DNA of 64,000 nucleotides from Streptomyces sp. NBC_00224 (GCF_041435195.1 NZ_CP108106.1:4250501-4314500), one strand, 5' to 3'. Numbered from the stretch's first letter, positions 1-8,979 are shown. The notes: a model not told the origin generated them from the sequence alone. A program made the numbers and translations.

Positions 1-1299
1 GGCCGCTTCTCCGTCCTGGGCGACGCGGCGGGCCCGCTGGCACGGGTGGCGCGGGCCGACGCGCACGGCGGCACCGTCACGATGGAGTGCGCGGCGGGAC
101 GGCGGACCGTGACCGCCGACTTCCTCGACTGGCTGGATCGGGACCTGAAGGGCATCCACGCCGAACTACCCGACGTGCCCTTCGACTTCACGCTGGGCTG
201 GGTCGGCTATCTCGGCTACGAGCTGAAGGCGCAGTGCGGCGGCGAGGCCGTCCACCGCGCCGAGGACCCCGACGCCGCCCTGGTCTTCGCCGACCGCGCG
301 GTGGTCCTCGACCACCTCACCGGCCTCACCCACCTCCTCGCGCTCGCGGAGGACGGGGACGAGGACGCGGCCCACGCCTGGCTGCGCGCCACGGCGCGGG
401 CGCTGGAGTCGGTGGCGGGCGAGGAACTGGCCGAGCCCGCCGCCCCGGCCGCGGGCTCCACCATCCGGCTGCGGCACGACCGGGACGCCTATCTGCGCCT
501 CATCGACGCCTGCCAGGAGGAGATCGCCGCGGGCGAGACCTACGAGGTCTGTCTGACGAACCAGGCCGAGGCCGCGTTCGACGGCGACCCGTGGGAGGCG
601 TACCGGCTGCTGCGCCGCGTCAGCCCGGCCCCGTACGGCGCGCTGCTGCGGTTCGGGCGGCTCGCAGTGCTCAGCACCTCGCCCGAGCGGTTCCTGCGGG
701 TGGACGCGGACGGCACGGCGACCTCCAAGCCCATCAAGGGCACCCGGCCGCGCGGGGCGACGCCCGAGCAGGACGCGGAGATCGTCGCGCAGCTGCGCTC
801 GGACGAGAAGGACCGGGCGGAGAACCTGATGATCGTGGACCTGGTCCGCAACGACCTCGGCCGCAACGCCGAGATCGGCACGGTCGAGGTGCCGCGCCTC
901 TTCGACGTCGAGACGTACGCCACCGTCCACCAGCTGGTGAGCACGGTACGGGCCCGGCTGCGCCCGGACCGCAGCGCCGTGGACTGTGTGCGCGCCGCGT
1001 TCCCGGCGGGCTCGATGACCGGCGCCCCCAAGATCCGGACCATGCGCCTGATCGACGGCCTGGAGGCGGGGCCCCGGGGTGTCTACTCCGGGGCCATCGG
1101 CTACTTCTCGCTCTCCGGCGCCGCCGATCTGAGCGTGGCGATCCGTACGGCGGTGATCACCCCTGGCCGGGTCCGCTACGGGGTCGGCGGGGCGATCGTC
1201 GCACTGTCCGACGCGGAGGCCGAGTTCGAGGAGACGGCGGTCAAGTCGGCCCCGCTGCTCGCCCTGACCGGCGCCGCCTTCCCCGGCCGGCGGCCTTAG
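1..1299 (+). CDS. pabB: Aminodeoxychorismate synthase, PabB portion (5' end missing)
   Basis: The reading frame is already open at base 1, so this is the C-terminal 432 residues of a longer protein. It is the chorismate-binding domain that turns chorismate plus ammonia into 4-amino-4-deoxychorismate, the precursor of p-aminobenzoate and p-aminophenyl units. The motif SKPIKGT is present; the lysine in PIKGT (codon at 736-738) marks aminodeoxychorismate synthases, whereas anthranilate and ADIC (PhzE) synthases carry A or S there. The N-terminal segment resembles the PabB half of actinomycete PabA-PabB fusions, so a glutamine amidotransferase domain probably lies off the left edge. The stop codon overlaps the stop of the convergent flavoprotein gene. 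Whether it serves folate or a secondary metabolite cannot be decided here. Confidence 0.9.
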   Translation, partial: GRFSVLGDAAGPLARVARADAHGGTVTMECAAGRRTVTADFLDWLDRDLKGIHAELPDVPFDFTLGWVGYLGYELKAQCGGEAVHRAEDPDAALVFADRAVVLDHLTGLTHLLALAEDGDEDAAHAWLRATARALESVAGEELAEPAAPAAGSTIRLRHDRDAYLRLIDACQEEIAAGETYEVCLTNQAEAAFDGDPWEAYRLLRRVSPAPYGALLRFGRLAVLSTSPERFLRVDADGTATSKPIKGTRPRGATPEQDAEIVAQLRSDEKDRAENLMIVDLVRNDLGRNAEIGTVEVPRLFDVETYATVHQLVSTVRARLRPDRSAVDCVRAAFPAGSMTGAPKIRTMRLIDGLEAGPRGVYSGAIGYFSLSGAADLSVAIRTAVITPGRVRYGVGGAIVALSDAEAEFEETAVKSAPLLALTGAAFPGRRP

Positions 1300-2795
1300 G
1301 TCCCGGACACGGCCGCGTCCCGTACCTCCGGTGCCGGGAGGGCGGCGAGGCTCGCCGCGATCTCGTCGGCGCGGCGGGTGAAGGCGGCGACGGCGCTGAC
1401 GAAGTAGTAGGCGCCGCGCGTCAGTTCGCCGAGCACGAAGAGGTGCTCGGCGGCCTCGCCGGACGGGTCGAGGGCCCGGCCGGTCTCCTCGTCGACCCGG
1501 ATGCCGCCGTGCGGGTGGTCGGCGAGGACACCGGAGGTACGGGCCAGCCCCAGGAGCCCGCCGGCGGAGGGCGGTTCGGGGCGGTAGACCGAGGTGACCG
1601 CGTTGACCACCAGATCGGCGCGGTCCTCCTCGCCGCCCTCGTACCGCACCAGGAAGCCGTCGCCGTCCCGCTCGACCGACGCGACCCCGGCGCGCACCCG
1701 CAGCCGCTTCTCGTCGCACAGCTCGACCAGCTTTTCGGCGGTGGTCTGCGGGATGGGCGAGGCGAAGCTCCACAGCCGGGAGTGCAGGGTGCGCAGCACC
1801 TGCTGCTTGTCGCTCTCGTGCAGCGCCAGCCACAGGTCCTGGCCGATGTCGATGACCGCGCGCTGGAGCAGCTGGGTGCCGATGTCGGCCGAGAGGGCGT
1901 CGTCGAGCTGGCGGCGCAGCCGCTCCTCGGCGGGGGCCGGGTCCATGAGGTCGGCGGTGATCGCGTCGAAGTCGCCGCCCGCCGCCTCGACTTCCTCCCG
2001 CGCCAGCGCCACGATGTCCGCGAGCCGCAGCGGCCTGGGCAGCGCCGCGAGCCGCTCGGCGGTCAGCACGGCCGGCCGTACGGGCGCGGCCTTGCGGCGT
2101 ACCGAGGGCAGCAGCCCGGACCGGGAGGCCAGGGTGACCCGCCCCTGGTGGCCGAAGGCGCGCAGGGCCATCAGCACATCGGTGGCGATCATGCCGGAGC
2201 CGATGACGGCGATCTCGGCGTCCTGCGGGACCTCGGCCAGCGCGTCCCGCAGGGGGTACGGGTCGTCGATGTAGCCGGGGGTGCCGCGAAGCCCGTACGC
2301 GTCGTCGTCGGCGCGGCCGCCGACGCACAGCACCGCGTGGTCCACCCGCACGCTTCCGCTCGCGTGACGGATGACGACGCCGTCCCCGTCCCGCTCGATG
2401 CCGGTGGCCGTCTCCTCGACCGACCGCACGCTCCACCCGGCCGCGCGCAGCCTGTCAAGCGCCTCCTCGACGCCGTCCTCCAGGTAGTCCCCGTAGACCG
2501 GCCGGGACAGGAAGCGGTGCACACCGCGCTCGTCCGGGTGCACGGCCAGACCCCTGGCCTCGGCCCATCGCACGCCGTGCTCCGGGTCGTTGAGGTACAG
2601 GGACATGCCGATCATCGGCCCGTTGGCGAGGACGGCCTCGGTGTCGCGCTGGTAGGCGCGGCCGCGCCAGCGGCCCTCGGGCCGGTCGACGAGGACCAGC
2701 TCGCCCGGCCCGGTGAACTGCTCGGCCCGGGCGGCGAGCGCGGCCACCAGCGTCGCCCCCACGGTTCCGCATCCGATCACGCCGATGCTGGGCAT
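1296..2795 (-). CDS. FAD/NAD(P)-binding oxidoreductase
   Basis: This 499-residue protein opens with a Rossmann dinucleotide motif (GVIGCGTVGATL) and has a second glycine-rich nucleotide site near residue 205 (AVIGSGMIATDV). That layout is typical of the FAD/NAD(P)-binding family that includes YdhS-like and lysine-monooxygenase-like proteins. A flavin-dependent redox role, perhaps an N-hydroxylase or monooxygenase, is inferred and the substrate is unknown. An AGGAAAGG ribosome site precedes the ATG. It is the last gene of the minus-strand phenazine-type run, 33 bp after the FAD oxidase gene, so it is probably a tailoring enzyme of that pathway. Confidence 0.75.
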   Translation of the reverse strand: MPSIGVIGCGTVGATLVAALAARAEQFTGPGELVLVDRPEGRWRGRAYQRDTEAVLANGPMIGMSLYLNDPEHGVRWAEARGLAVHPDERGVHRFLSRPVYGDYLEDGVEEALDRLRAAGWSVRSVEETATGIERDGDGVVIRHASGSVRVDHAVLCVGGRADDDAYGLRGTPGYIDDPYPLRDALAEVPQDAEIAVIGSGMIATDVLMALRAFGHQGRVTLASRSGLLPSVRRKAAPVRPAVLTAERLAALPRPLRLADIVALAREEVEAAGGDFDAITADLMDPAPAEERLRRQLDDALSADIGTQLLQRAVIDIGQDLWLALHESDKQQVLRTLHSRLWSFASPIPQTTAEKLVELCDEKRLRVRAGVASVERDGDGFLVRYEGGEEDRADLVVNAVTSVYRPEPPSAGGLLGLARTSGVLADHPHGGIRVDEETGRALDPSGEAAEHLFVLGELTRGAYYFVSAVAAFTRRADEIAASLAALPAPEVRDAAVSGT

Positions 2796-2828
2796 GTGGT
2801 GGTCCTTTCCTGAAGCGTGGTCACGGGT

Positions 2829-4211
2829 TCAGCGGGCGTCGGCCGGAGCCGGGGGGATGTTGTGGTAGCCGCGGAACAGGTTCCCGGGGTCGTACACGGC
2901 CTTCAGCGCGGCAAGCCGCTCGTAGTCCGCCTCGTCGTAGCAGGCCCTCAGCTGCTCGGCCGTGACGGGCCCGCCGAGCAGGAAGTTCGGCGCGACACCG
3001 AGGACCCGGTCGCCGAAGAGGGCGTAGACCCGCTCGTGCCCGGCCCGCTCGGCGGCGGCCGCGGCATCCCCCGCCCCGGGGGCGATGCGGCTCAGTACCC
3101 GCACCATGAAGCGGGCGTCGCGGTGGCCGACCGACGAGGGCACGGCGGGGCGGCGGGCGAGGGCGCCGCCCATGTGGTTGATCTGGACGACGCAGTTCAT
3201 GCCGGAGCCCGGCCCGGTCAGCTCCAGGATCCGCCCGGCCGTCGCCACGTCGAGTTCGTCCACCAGGATGTTGGTGCCGTAGTACGCCATCGGCGTCGGC
3301 GGGTCGCGGTAGATGGAGTCCGAGTCGGTGTACGGCATCTCCGTGAGCGTGTCGAGCACGCACGGGCCGATGGAGCGCAGCGGCGCGACCGCCGCCGCGC
3401 CGTCGGACGCGCTGCCGGTGTGGGCGATCCGGATGTGCGCGGTGTACTGGCCGCGTACGGGCACGGGCACCGCGGGCTTGTCCGGGAAGGGCACCAGACC
3501 GATCGAGGAGGTCATCTCCTCGCCCTGGGTCTGCGTCCACTCCAGCCAGGTGCGCAGGGCGTCGGGCACGTACTGCTCGGCGAAGTACAGTCCGCCGCCG
3601 TAGATCCGGGGCTGGCGGACCAGCTCCAGGTCCAGCGAGGTGACCACACCGAAGTTGCCCCCGGCCCCGCGCAGCGCCCAGAACAGGTCCGGGTCGCTTT
3701 CCGAGGTGACGTGCCGCAGCTCGCCGTCGGCGGTGACGATCTCGGCCGCGGTGATCCGGTCGGCGGCGAAGCCGTAGGTGCGGGCCAGCAGACCGATGCC
3801 GCCCTCGACGGTGTAGCCAACCGCGCCGACGCCGAGCGTGCTGCCGGACAGCGGCGCGAGCCCGTGCAGCGCCGCCTCCCGGATCACGTCGCCCCAGGGG
3901 GTCCCGGCCCGGACCCGGGCGATGCCGCTGCCCGGGTCGACCTGGACGCCGCGCATCCGCGCGGTGGTCACCAGGACGCCGCCGCTGCGGTCGCCGGGCA
4001 GGCCATGGCCGGTGGACTGCACCACGAGGGGCAGCCCGCGCCCGGCGGCCAGCCGGACGGCGGCGCGGACGTCGTCCGGCCCCGTCGCGCCGACCACGAC
4101 GTCCGGCCGCTGGCCGAACCCGAGCTGATAGGCGGCGACTTCGTCGTCGTAACCCGCCGACTCCTGGCCGAGGACCGGCCCTTCGCTCGCGATGTCCGCG
4201 GGCACGCTCAC
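2829..4211 (-). CDS. Berberine-bridge-like FAD-linked oxidase (phenazine-type locus)
   Basis: The protein (460 residues) has an N-terminal FAD_binding_4 domain and a C-terminal BBE tail ending in YDPGNLFRGYHNI, the family signature. A histidine in the STGHG segment matches the usual flavin-linked histidine. The cysteine that gives BBE enzymes a second flavin bond appears replaced by serine in the SGSTLGVG segment, so the flavin is probably bound through histidine alone. There is no signal peptide, so it should act in the cytoplasm. It lies 12 bp downstream of phzF. A tailoring oxidation on a phenazine or related aromatic amine is the simplest reading. It is clearly paralogous to the oxidase at 15884-17299. 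Confidence 0.85.
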   Translation of the reverse strand: MSVPADIASEGPVLGQESAGYDDEVAAYQLGFGQRPDVVVGATGPDDVRAAVRLAAGRGLPLVVQSTGHGLPGDRSGGVLVTTARMRGVQVDPGSGIARVRAGTPWGDVIREAALHGLAPLSGSTLGVGAVGYTVEGGIGLLARTYGFAADRITAAEIVTADGELRHVTSESDPDLFWALRGAGGNFGVVTSLDLELVRQPRIYGGGLYFAEQYVPDALRTWLEWTQTQGEEMTSSIGLVPFPDKPAVPVPVRGQYTAHIRIAHTGSASDGAAAVAPLRSIGPCVLDTLTEMPYTDSDSIYRDPPTPMAYYGTNILVDELDVATAGRILELTGPGSGMNCVVQINHMGGALARRPAVPSSVGHRDARFMVRVLSRIAPGAGDAAAAAERAGHERVYALFGDRVLGVAPNFLLGGPVTAEQLRACYDEADYERLAALKAVYDPGNLFRGYHNIPPAPADAR

Positions 4212-4223
4212 TGGACAGCCTCT

Positions 4224-5057
4224 CTACACATAGATCGTGCCGCGGGCGAGGACCGCACCGTGACCGCCGACGTGCACCGCGCCGACCCGGTCGCCCTCAC
4301 CCTCGGCGTTCGCGTACATGGGGGACGGGCGGCCCATCTCGACGCCCTGGAGGACCTCCAGGTCCTGGCCGTAGGCGGCGAGGCCGTGGCGCGCCAGGTG
4401 GATCGCCATCGGCCCGGCCGCCGAGCCTGTCGCCGCGTCCTCGACGACGCCGTACGCCGGGGAGAACATCCGGGACCGCCAGTGCGTGCCGGAGCCCGCG
4501 AAGCAGTAGGCCGACATGTCGGGGAAGGCGCGCAGCGCGTTGTGGTCCGGGGTCAGGGCGGAGAGCGCCTCGACGCTCTCCAGGCCGACCAGGACGTGCC
4601 GGGGCCCGTTCCGATAGGCCTCGACGGGCGTGATCGACGCGTCCAGGCCGAGCGCCGCGAGCAGTTCCTCCGCGTGCTCGTACGGCTCCCAGACAGGGGT
4701 GGGCTGGCGCATCCGTACGGAGGTGGCGTCGTCGTCGTGGACCAGCTCGAAGGGGATGGCGCCCATGGCCGTCTCCAGGAGCAGCCGCTCCGCCTTGCGC
4801 GGGCGCCCGATGGCGACCGCCGTGCCCAGGATCGGATGCCCGGCGAACGGCAGCTCGTTGACCGGCGTGAAGATCCGGATGCGCGCGTCGCCGCCCTGCT
4901 CGGCCGGGAGCACGAAGGTGCACTCGGAGAGGTTCATCTCCTTGGCGATCCGCTGCATCACCTCGGCCGGAAGGTCCCCGGCATCGAAGAACACGGCCAC
5001 CGGATTGCCTTCGAGCGGGGTACGCGAGAAGGCGTCCACCACCGTGTACTCGTGCAT
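4224..5057 (-). CDS. phzF: PhzF isomerase of phenazine biosynthesis
   Basis: PhzF isomerises trans-2,3-dihydro-3-hydroxyanthranilate to the reactive ketone that dimerises into the phenazine skeleton. At 277 residues it has the family length. It follows the pseudomonad PhzF sequence through most of its length: MHEYTVVDAF at the N-terminus, EGNPVAVFFDA, NELPFAGHP and the GVVEDAATGSAAGP block. The catalytic glutamate E45 is present in MNLSECTF. The ATG at 5057 is chosen because it matches the family N-terminus and overlaps the phzB stop, implying translational coupling. I judge this to be a true PhzF rather than a generic member of the superfamily, because similarity is high outside the catalytic motifs. 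Confidence 0.93.
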   Translation of the reverse strand: MHEYTVVDAFSRTPLEGNPVAVFFDAGDLPAEVMQRIAKEMNLSECTFVLPAEQGGDARIRIFTPVNELPFAGHPILGTAVAIGRPRKAERLLLETAMGAIPFELVHDDDATSVRMRQPTPVWEPYEHAEELLAALGLDASITPVEAYRNGPRHVLVGLESVEALSALTPDHNALRAFPDMSAYCFAGSGTHWRSRMFSPAYGVVEDAATGSAAGPMAIHLARHGLAAYGQDLEVLQGVEMGRPSPMYANAEGEGDRVGAVHVGGHGAVLARGTIYV

Positions 5058-5545
5058 CAGGTGGGGATTCCTTCGCGCTTCACCGACGGGACCGGGATTC
5101 CCAGCGCGCGCAGCTGCTGGTTCGGGTTCATGAACTCCCGCTCCAACTTGATCTTTCCGTTCTCGAACTCGAAGGAATGCAGGAAGTGGTTGCGGTAGTA
5201 CCCCTCCGGGTAACCCGGGAAAAGGATCTTTCCTTCGCCGTCGCACTCCACCCAGAACCGGTTCGGGTCCTGCGTCTCGAAGATCTCGACATTGGTCCAC
5301 ACCCAGTCCGGGAAGCACTTCAGCGACCACACGGCGTGCTCGCCGAGGGTGTCGCGGCCGCGGATGGCGATGGGCTCGCCGGTGTCGGTGGTCCACAGGC
5401 CGCCGACGCCGTCCTCGGTGAACAGCAGATGGCGCTTCAGCCGGTCCTCACCGCGGCAGTTCATGTACTGCTCGACGATGGCGCGGTTGTTCCTGCGGAG
5501 CTCCGCGTCGTCCTGGAACGCCTGCGGCTGGCTGGTCTCCGACAT
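5057..5545 (-). CDS. phzB: PhzA/PhzB condensation protein
   Basis: This 162-residue NTF2-fold protein matches PhzA/PhzB, which accelerate condensation of two aminoketone molecules to the tricyclic phenazine precursor. The match runs along the whole length and includes LFTEDGVGGLWTTDTGEP, AVWSLKCFPDW, ILFPGYPEGYY and the C-terminal QLRALGIPVP...KREGIPT. One copy is present, as is normal outside Pseudomonas, where the gene is duplicated. Its stop overlaps the phzF start. The other phenazine core genes (phzE, phzD, phzG) are not in the window, so they must lie to the left or elsewhere, or be absent. It is transcribed from the LysR side. Confidence 0.93.
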   Translation of the reverse strand: MSETSQPQAFQDDAELRRNNRAIVEQYMNCRGEDRLKRHLLFTEDGVGGLWTTDTGEPIAIRGRDTLGEHAVWSLKCFPDWVWTNVEIFETQDPNRFWVECDGEGKILFPGYPEGYYRNHFLHSFEFENGKIKLEREFMNPNQQLRALGIPVPSVKREGIPT

Positions 5546-5732
5546 CGCTCGTCCTCCAAAGTGCTGCGTCTGCGTGTACGTGCCGGTGGCCCGGGGTCCT
5601 GTCTGCTGCGACCCTGTTCCGGGGCCCGTCGCACTCGCAACCGAGTACCGGGGACTTTGGCAAGTACCGGCGAGAGAGCACGCGGACCTGACGGAGTCCG
5701 CCCGCGCGGCCCCGCTCGGCGCCGCTCCGGTC

Positions 5733-6626
5733 TCAGCGCGCCTGGGGCAGTCGGGCGCGGGCGTGGGAGATGAGCGCGGCCCCGGCGGGGCTGGTCGGGC
5801 CGTCGGTGCGCCAGGCGAGGGCGAGGCTGCCGTGGATGCTCGGCCGGTCGATCTCGACGAGGTCGACCTCCGTCTCGTTGGCGCGGGCCAGCGAGGCCGG
5901 GATGATGGCCACGCCGAGGCCCCGCCCGGCGAGTTGGGCCAGTACGTGCGGGTCGGCGGCCTCGAAGGCGATGTGCGGCCGGAACCCCGCCCCGGCGCAC
6001 GCCGCCTCGACGACGCTGCGCAGCCCGGTCCCCTGGGTGAGGCAGATCAGGGCGCGGTCGGCGAGCTCGGTGAGACCGACGCGCTCCCGGCCGGCCAGCG
6101 GGTCCTGGTGGCCGACGGCCGCGACCAGCGGCTCGTTGACGATGTCGTAGAGCGTGATGCCGGGCGGGCGGGTGCCGGTGCGGCCGATCACCGCGAGGTC
6201 GATGCGGCCCGCGTGCAGGGCCTCCACCAGGTGCTCGGAGCTGTCCTCGGTCAGCCCTATCTCCACCCCCGAGTGCGCCTCGTGGAACGAGGCGAGGAGT
6301 CCCGGCAGATCGATGGTCTTGCCCATGGAGATGACGGTGCCGATGGTGACCCGTCCCCGTACCAGGCCGCTGAGTTCGTCGACCGTCTGGCGGACGGCGG
6401 CGACCGCGGCGAGCGCGGCCTTCGCGTGCGGCAGGACGGAGGTGCCGACCGGGGTGAGCCGGACCGTACGGCTGGAGCGGTCGAGCAGGTCGTGGCCCAG
6501 CTCCCGTTCCAGTTTGCGCACTTGGGCGCTGACCCCCGGCTGGGCGACGTGCAGGGCGTCGGCCGCCTTGGTGAAGCTCGCCAGCTCGGCGACGGTGACG
6601 AAATACTCCAGCTGACGCAGCTCCAT
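5733..6626 (-). CDS. LysR-family transcriptional regulator
   Basis: A 297-residue LysR-type regulator with an N-terminal winged helix (MELRQLEYFVTVAELASFTKAA...) and a C-terminal periplasmic-binding-like effector domain from about residue 90. It sits upstream of phzB on the same strand and is divergent from the NTF2-like gene. No Shine-Dalgarno sequence precedes the ATG, and a TATAAT box on the same strand lies so close that the transcript is probably leaderless. A perfect inverted repeat at 6652-6674 overlaps the expected -35 region. These features suggest autoregulation and control of the phenazine-type genes by a small aromatic effector; the effector is inference. Confidence 0.88.
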   Translation of the reverse strand: MELRQLEYFVTVAELASFTKAADALHVAQPGVSAQVRKLERELGHDLLDRSSRTVRLTPVGTSVLPHAKAALAAVAAVRQTVDELSGLVRGRVTIGTVISMGKTIDLPGLLASFHEAHSGVEIGLTEDSSEHLVEALHAGRIDLAVIGRTGTRPPGITLYDIVNEPLVAAVGHQDPLAGRERVGLTELADRALICLTQGTGLRSVVEAACAGAGFRPHIAFEAADPHVLAQLAGRGLGVAIIPASLARANETEVDLVEIDRPSIHGSLALAWRTDGPTSPAGAALISHARARLPQAR

Positions 6627-6634
6627 AACCGCTG

Positions 6635-6640
6635 ATTATA
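6635..6640 (-). promoter_or_regulatory. -10 box (TATAAT) of the LysR gene
   Basis: On the minus strand these bases read TATAAT, a perfect consensus -10 in a GC-rich setting. Transcription would start about 7 bases downstream, near 6628, only about two bases before the ATG at 6626, giving a leaderless mRNA. This fits the lack of a ribosome site. The -35 region is a poor match (CCAACA-like) and falls inside the inverted repeat. Confidence 0.55.
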
Positions 6641-6651
6641 GTTCGCAGAAA

Positions 6652-6674
6652 ATGTAGATGTTGGACTTCTACAT
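6652..6674. promoter_or_regulatory. Inverted repeat, probable LysR operator
   Basis: ATGTAGA and TCTACAT form perfect 7-bp arms separated by 9 bp. The dyad sits in the 137-bp divergent promoter region between the LysR gene and the NTF2-like gene. Size and position fit a LysR-type recognition site (T-N11-A dyads). Confidence 0.6.
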
Positions 6675-6763
6675 ACGGACGGGCGCAGAGTGGACTCACC
6701 CGAAAAAGGGAACCCCAGAGCCGGAACGCCGACCGAGCGGCTACGCGTCGAGAGGACCGTCCG

Positions 6764-7147
6764 ATGGCCCAACACCCCACCCAGCCGCGCGCGTTCACGT
6801 CTCCGACCACACGGGCGGTGGTCGAGGCGTTCTTCGCCCGGCAGCGCGCCGGGGACCACACGGGCCTGCTGGACCTCTTCGCGGACCGGGTCGACTTCTT
6901 CGCACCGGGCGCCGCGAACGCGGGGGCGCTCGGCCCCGGCTCCACCCGTTCGGACATCTCCCTCTTCTTCTCGACGCTCGGCAAGGTCCTCGTGCCCGAC
7001 CGGGACTTCCTGGTCCTGGGCCAGGACGCGGTCGTCACCGGGTTCGCCCGCTGCGACACGAGCCTGAATCCGATCGCGATGCACTTCACGGTGGTCGGGG
7101 CGAAGATCGGCCGCTGCCATCTGACGGAGGTCAGCACGAGGCTCTGA
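6764..7147 (+). CDS. NTF2-like (SnoaL-type) small protein
   Basis: A 127-residue protein with the pattern of the NTF2/SnoaL fold: a helix with TRAVVEAFFARQRAGD, then LLDLFADRVDFFAPG and a beta-rich C-terminus. Members include polyketide cyclases, ketosteroid-isomerase-like enzymes and ligand-binding proteins. It is divergent from the LysR gene and shares its operator region. An AGAGGA ribosome site precedes the ATG. Being next to phzB, itself an NTF2-fold protein, it may help in ring formation or bind a pathway intermediate, but no catalytic residues can be assigned. Confidence 0.7.
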   Translation: MAQHPTQPRAFTSPTTRAVVEAFFARQRAGDHTGLLDLFADRVDFFAPGAANAGALGPGSTRSDISLFFSTLGKVLVPDRDFLVLGQDAVVTGFARCDTSLNPIAMHFTVVGAKIGRCHLTEVSTRL

Positions 7148-7318
7148 GCCTCTGGGCTCTGATGGGCTCTGACTCTCCGACCTCTGGGCTCATGGCCCTG
7201 GCCGACACGGCGCTCCGGCCGCCCAGACGTCGCCCGCGCCCTCCCGACCAGCCGTCAGTTTTCTCTCCCCGACCGCTCCGACGAGGACGGCTCCCCGGGG
7301 ACGTAAAGGAGTACTTCA

Positions 7319-8917
7319 GTGAATGCCACGACCACGGCGAGCGGCGGTCGCGACAGCCGCACCGCCACCATCGTCATGGCCTGCGTGGGTGTGTTCGTCG
7401 CCTACCTGCCGGTCACCACGGTCTCGGTGAGCCTGCCGACGATCCAGCGCAGCCTCGGCGCCTCGACCGCCGACCTGTCCTGGGTCACCGATGCCTTCGT
7501 GCTGCCGATGGCGGCGCTGATCCTCACCGCCGGAGTCGTCGGTGACGTACACGGCCGCCGCAAGGTCTTCCAGGCCGGACTCGCCTTCTGCGCGATAGGC
7601 GCGGCGATAGCCCTGAGCGCCGACGGCCTCGACAGCGTCGAAGTCCTGTGGACCGGGCAGGCGTTCGCGGGGATCGGGGCCGCCGCCCTGCTGCCCGCCA
7701 CCCTCGGACTGATCAGCCACGCGGTGCCGAACCCGCGCGAGCGCTCCAAGTACGTCAGCCTGTGGACCGCTTCCCTGATGGGCGCGCTGGCCGTCGGCCC
7801 GATGATCTCCGGCCTGATCCTGGAGAACGCCGCCTGGCGCTGGATCTTCCTGGCGCCCATCCCGGCGTCGCTGCTGGCCATGGCGGCGGCGTCCCGGTAC
7901 GTGGCGGACTCGCGCGCCGCCGGGTCCCGCAGGCTCGACTGGCCGGGCCAGATCACGGCCGCGGTCGCGATCACGGCGCTGGTGTACGCGGTGATCGAGG
8001 GTGGCGGTGGCTCGTTCACCGAGACCCGCGTACTGGTGGCACTGGCGTTGTCGGCGATATCCCTGGCGGCCTTCATCATCACGGAGCTGCGCAGCGAGAG
8101 CCCCATGCTGGACCTGAAGCTGTTCCGCTCCCCCGCGTTCAGCGCCACGGCCCTGGTCGCGATGATCAGCTTCCTCGGCCTGATCGGCTTCATCTTCGTC
8201 CTCAGCCTGTACCTGGGCCAGGTGCAGCAGCTGGGCACGCTGGACGCGGGCTACCGGATGCTGATGTTCACCTTCACCGCGATGGTGGCGGGACCGATCT
8301 TCGGCCAGATCATGCACCGGGTGTCGGCGCGGATCCTGATCACGACGGGCCTGCTGCTGGCGACGGGTTCGCTGCTGTCGCTCACCTCCATAGACGCGGA
8401 TACGTCATTCGGGGCACTGGCCTGGCGCCTGATCATCCTGGGCGTCGGCTTCGGCGCGGTCTTCGCCCCGATGACGGCGACGGCGATCAACTCCGTACCG
8501 CACCAGCTCGCGGGTATGGCGGCGGCGGGCAGCAACGCGTTCCGCCAGGTCGGGGCGGCGCTGGGCCCGGCCCTGATGAGCGCGCTGCTCACCACGAAGG
8601 TCAGCGACGCCCTGCCGGGCCACCTGTCGGACGCGCACCTGAGCGCGGACGCGCAGCACCAGGTGACCGGCGCGGTCGACAGCGGGGGCTTCGGCGCGGT
8701 CCACGCGATCGACCTCGGCGCGGACACGCCCCGGATGCTGCACGCGTTCAGCCAGGCGTTCCTCGACGGCATCCACCTGTGCCTGACCATCTCGGCGGCG
8801 GTGATGCTGCTGGCGGCGGTGGTCAGCGCGGTCCTGCTGCGCCGCCCGCGCCCCTCTGCCCCGGCGCCGACGGCAACGCCGCACCCGCGCCGGGAAGAGC
8901 CGGCGCTGAACCGCTGA
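7319..8917 (+). CDS. MFS drug exporter, DHA2 (EmrB/QacA) type
   Basis: A 532-residue integral membrane protein with about 14 hydrophobic helices. The motif-A-like loop GDVHGRRKVFQAG follows the second helix, as in DHA2 proton-driven multidrug exporters. The start is GTG, preceded by AAAGGA. It follows the NTF2-like gene on the same strand and is the last gene of the phenazine-type locus, so it is probably the self-resistance or export pump for that product. A strong GC-rich hairpin follows. Confidence 0.85.
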   Translation: MNATTTASGGRDSRTATIVMACVGVFVAYLPVTTVSVSLPTIQRSLGASTADLSWVTDAFVLPMAALILTAGVVGDVHGRRKVFQAGLAFCAIGAAIALSADGLDSVEVLWTGQAFAGIGAAALLPATLGLISHAVPNPRERSKYVSLWTASLMGALAVGPMISGLILENAAWRWIFLAPIPASLLAMAAASRYVADSRAAGSRRLDWPGQITAAVAITALVYAVIEGGGGSFTETRVLVALALSAISLAAFIITELRSESPMLDLKLFRSPAFSATALVAMISFLGLIGFIFVLSLYLGQVQQLGTLDAGYRMLMFTFTAMVAGPIFGQIMHRVSARILITTGLLLATGSLLSLTSIDADTSFGALAWRLIILGVGFGAVFAPMTATAINSVPHQLAGMAAAGSNAFRQVGAALGPALMSALLTTKVSDALPGHLSDAHLSADAQHQVTGAVDSGGFGAVHAIDLGADTPRMLHAFSQAFLDGIHLCLTISAAVMLLAAVVSAVLLRRPRPSAPAPTATPHPRREEPALNR

Positions 8918-8979
8918 CCAGCTGACCAAGGGAGAGCGGGCCGGCTGACGCACGGGCCCTCCCTCCCCGCCGGCGGGGC

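Noticed and set aside
1..1299. Calling the first gene phzE because phzB and phzF are nearby
   Set aside because: The PIKGT lysine and the gene ending directly after the chorismate-binding domain fit aminodeoxychorismate synthase; PhzE carries a C-terminal amidotransferase domain and lacks that lysine.
87..2813. Very long open frames opposite or across real genes (also 166-2436, 2817-5198, 31971-34637, 34259-36796, 44771-48043, 47908-50661)
   Set aside because: They are Arg/Gly/Pro/Ala-rich with no domain logic and lie over genes with clear families in another frame; this is the usual effect of high GC on third codon positions.
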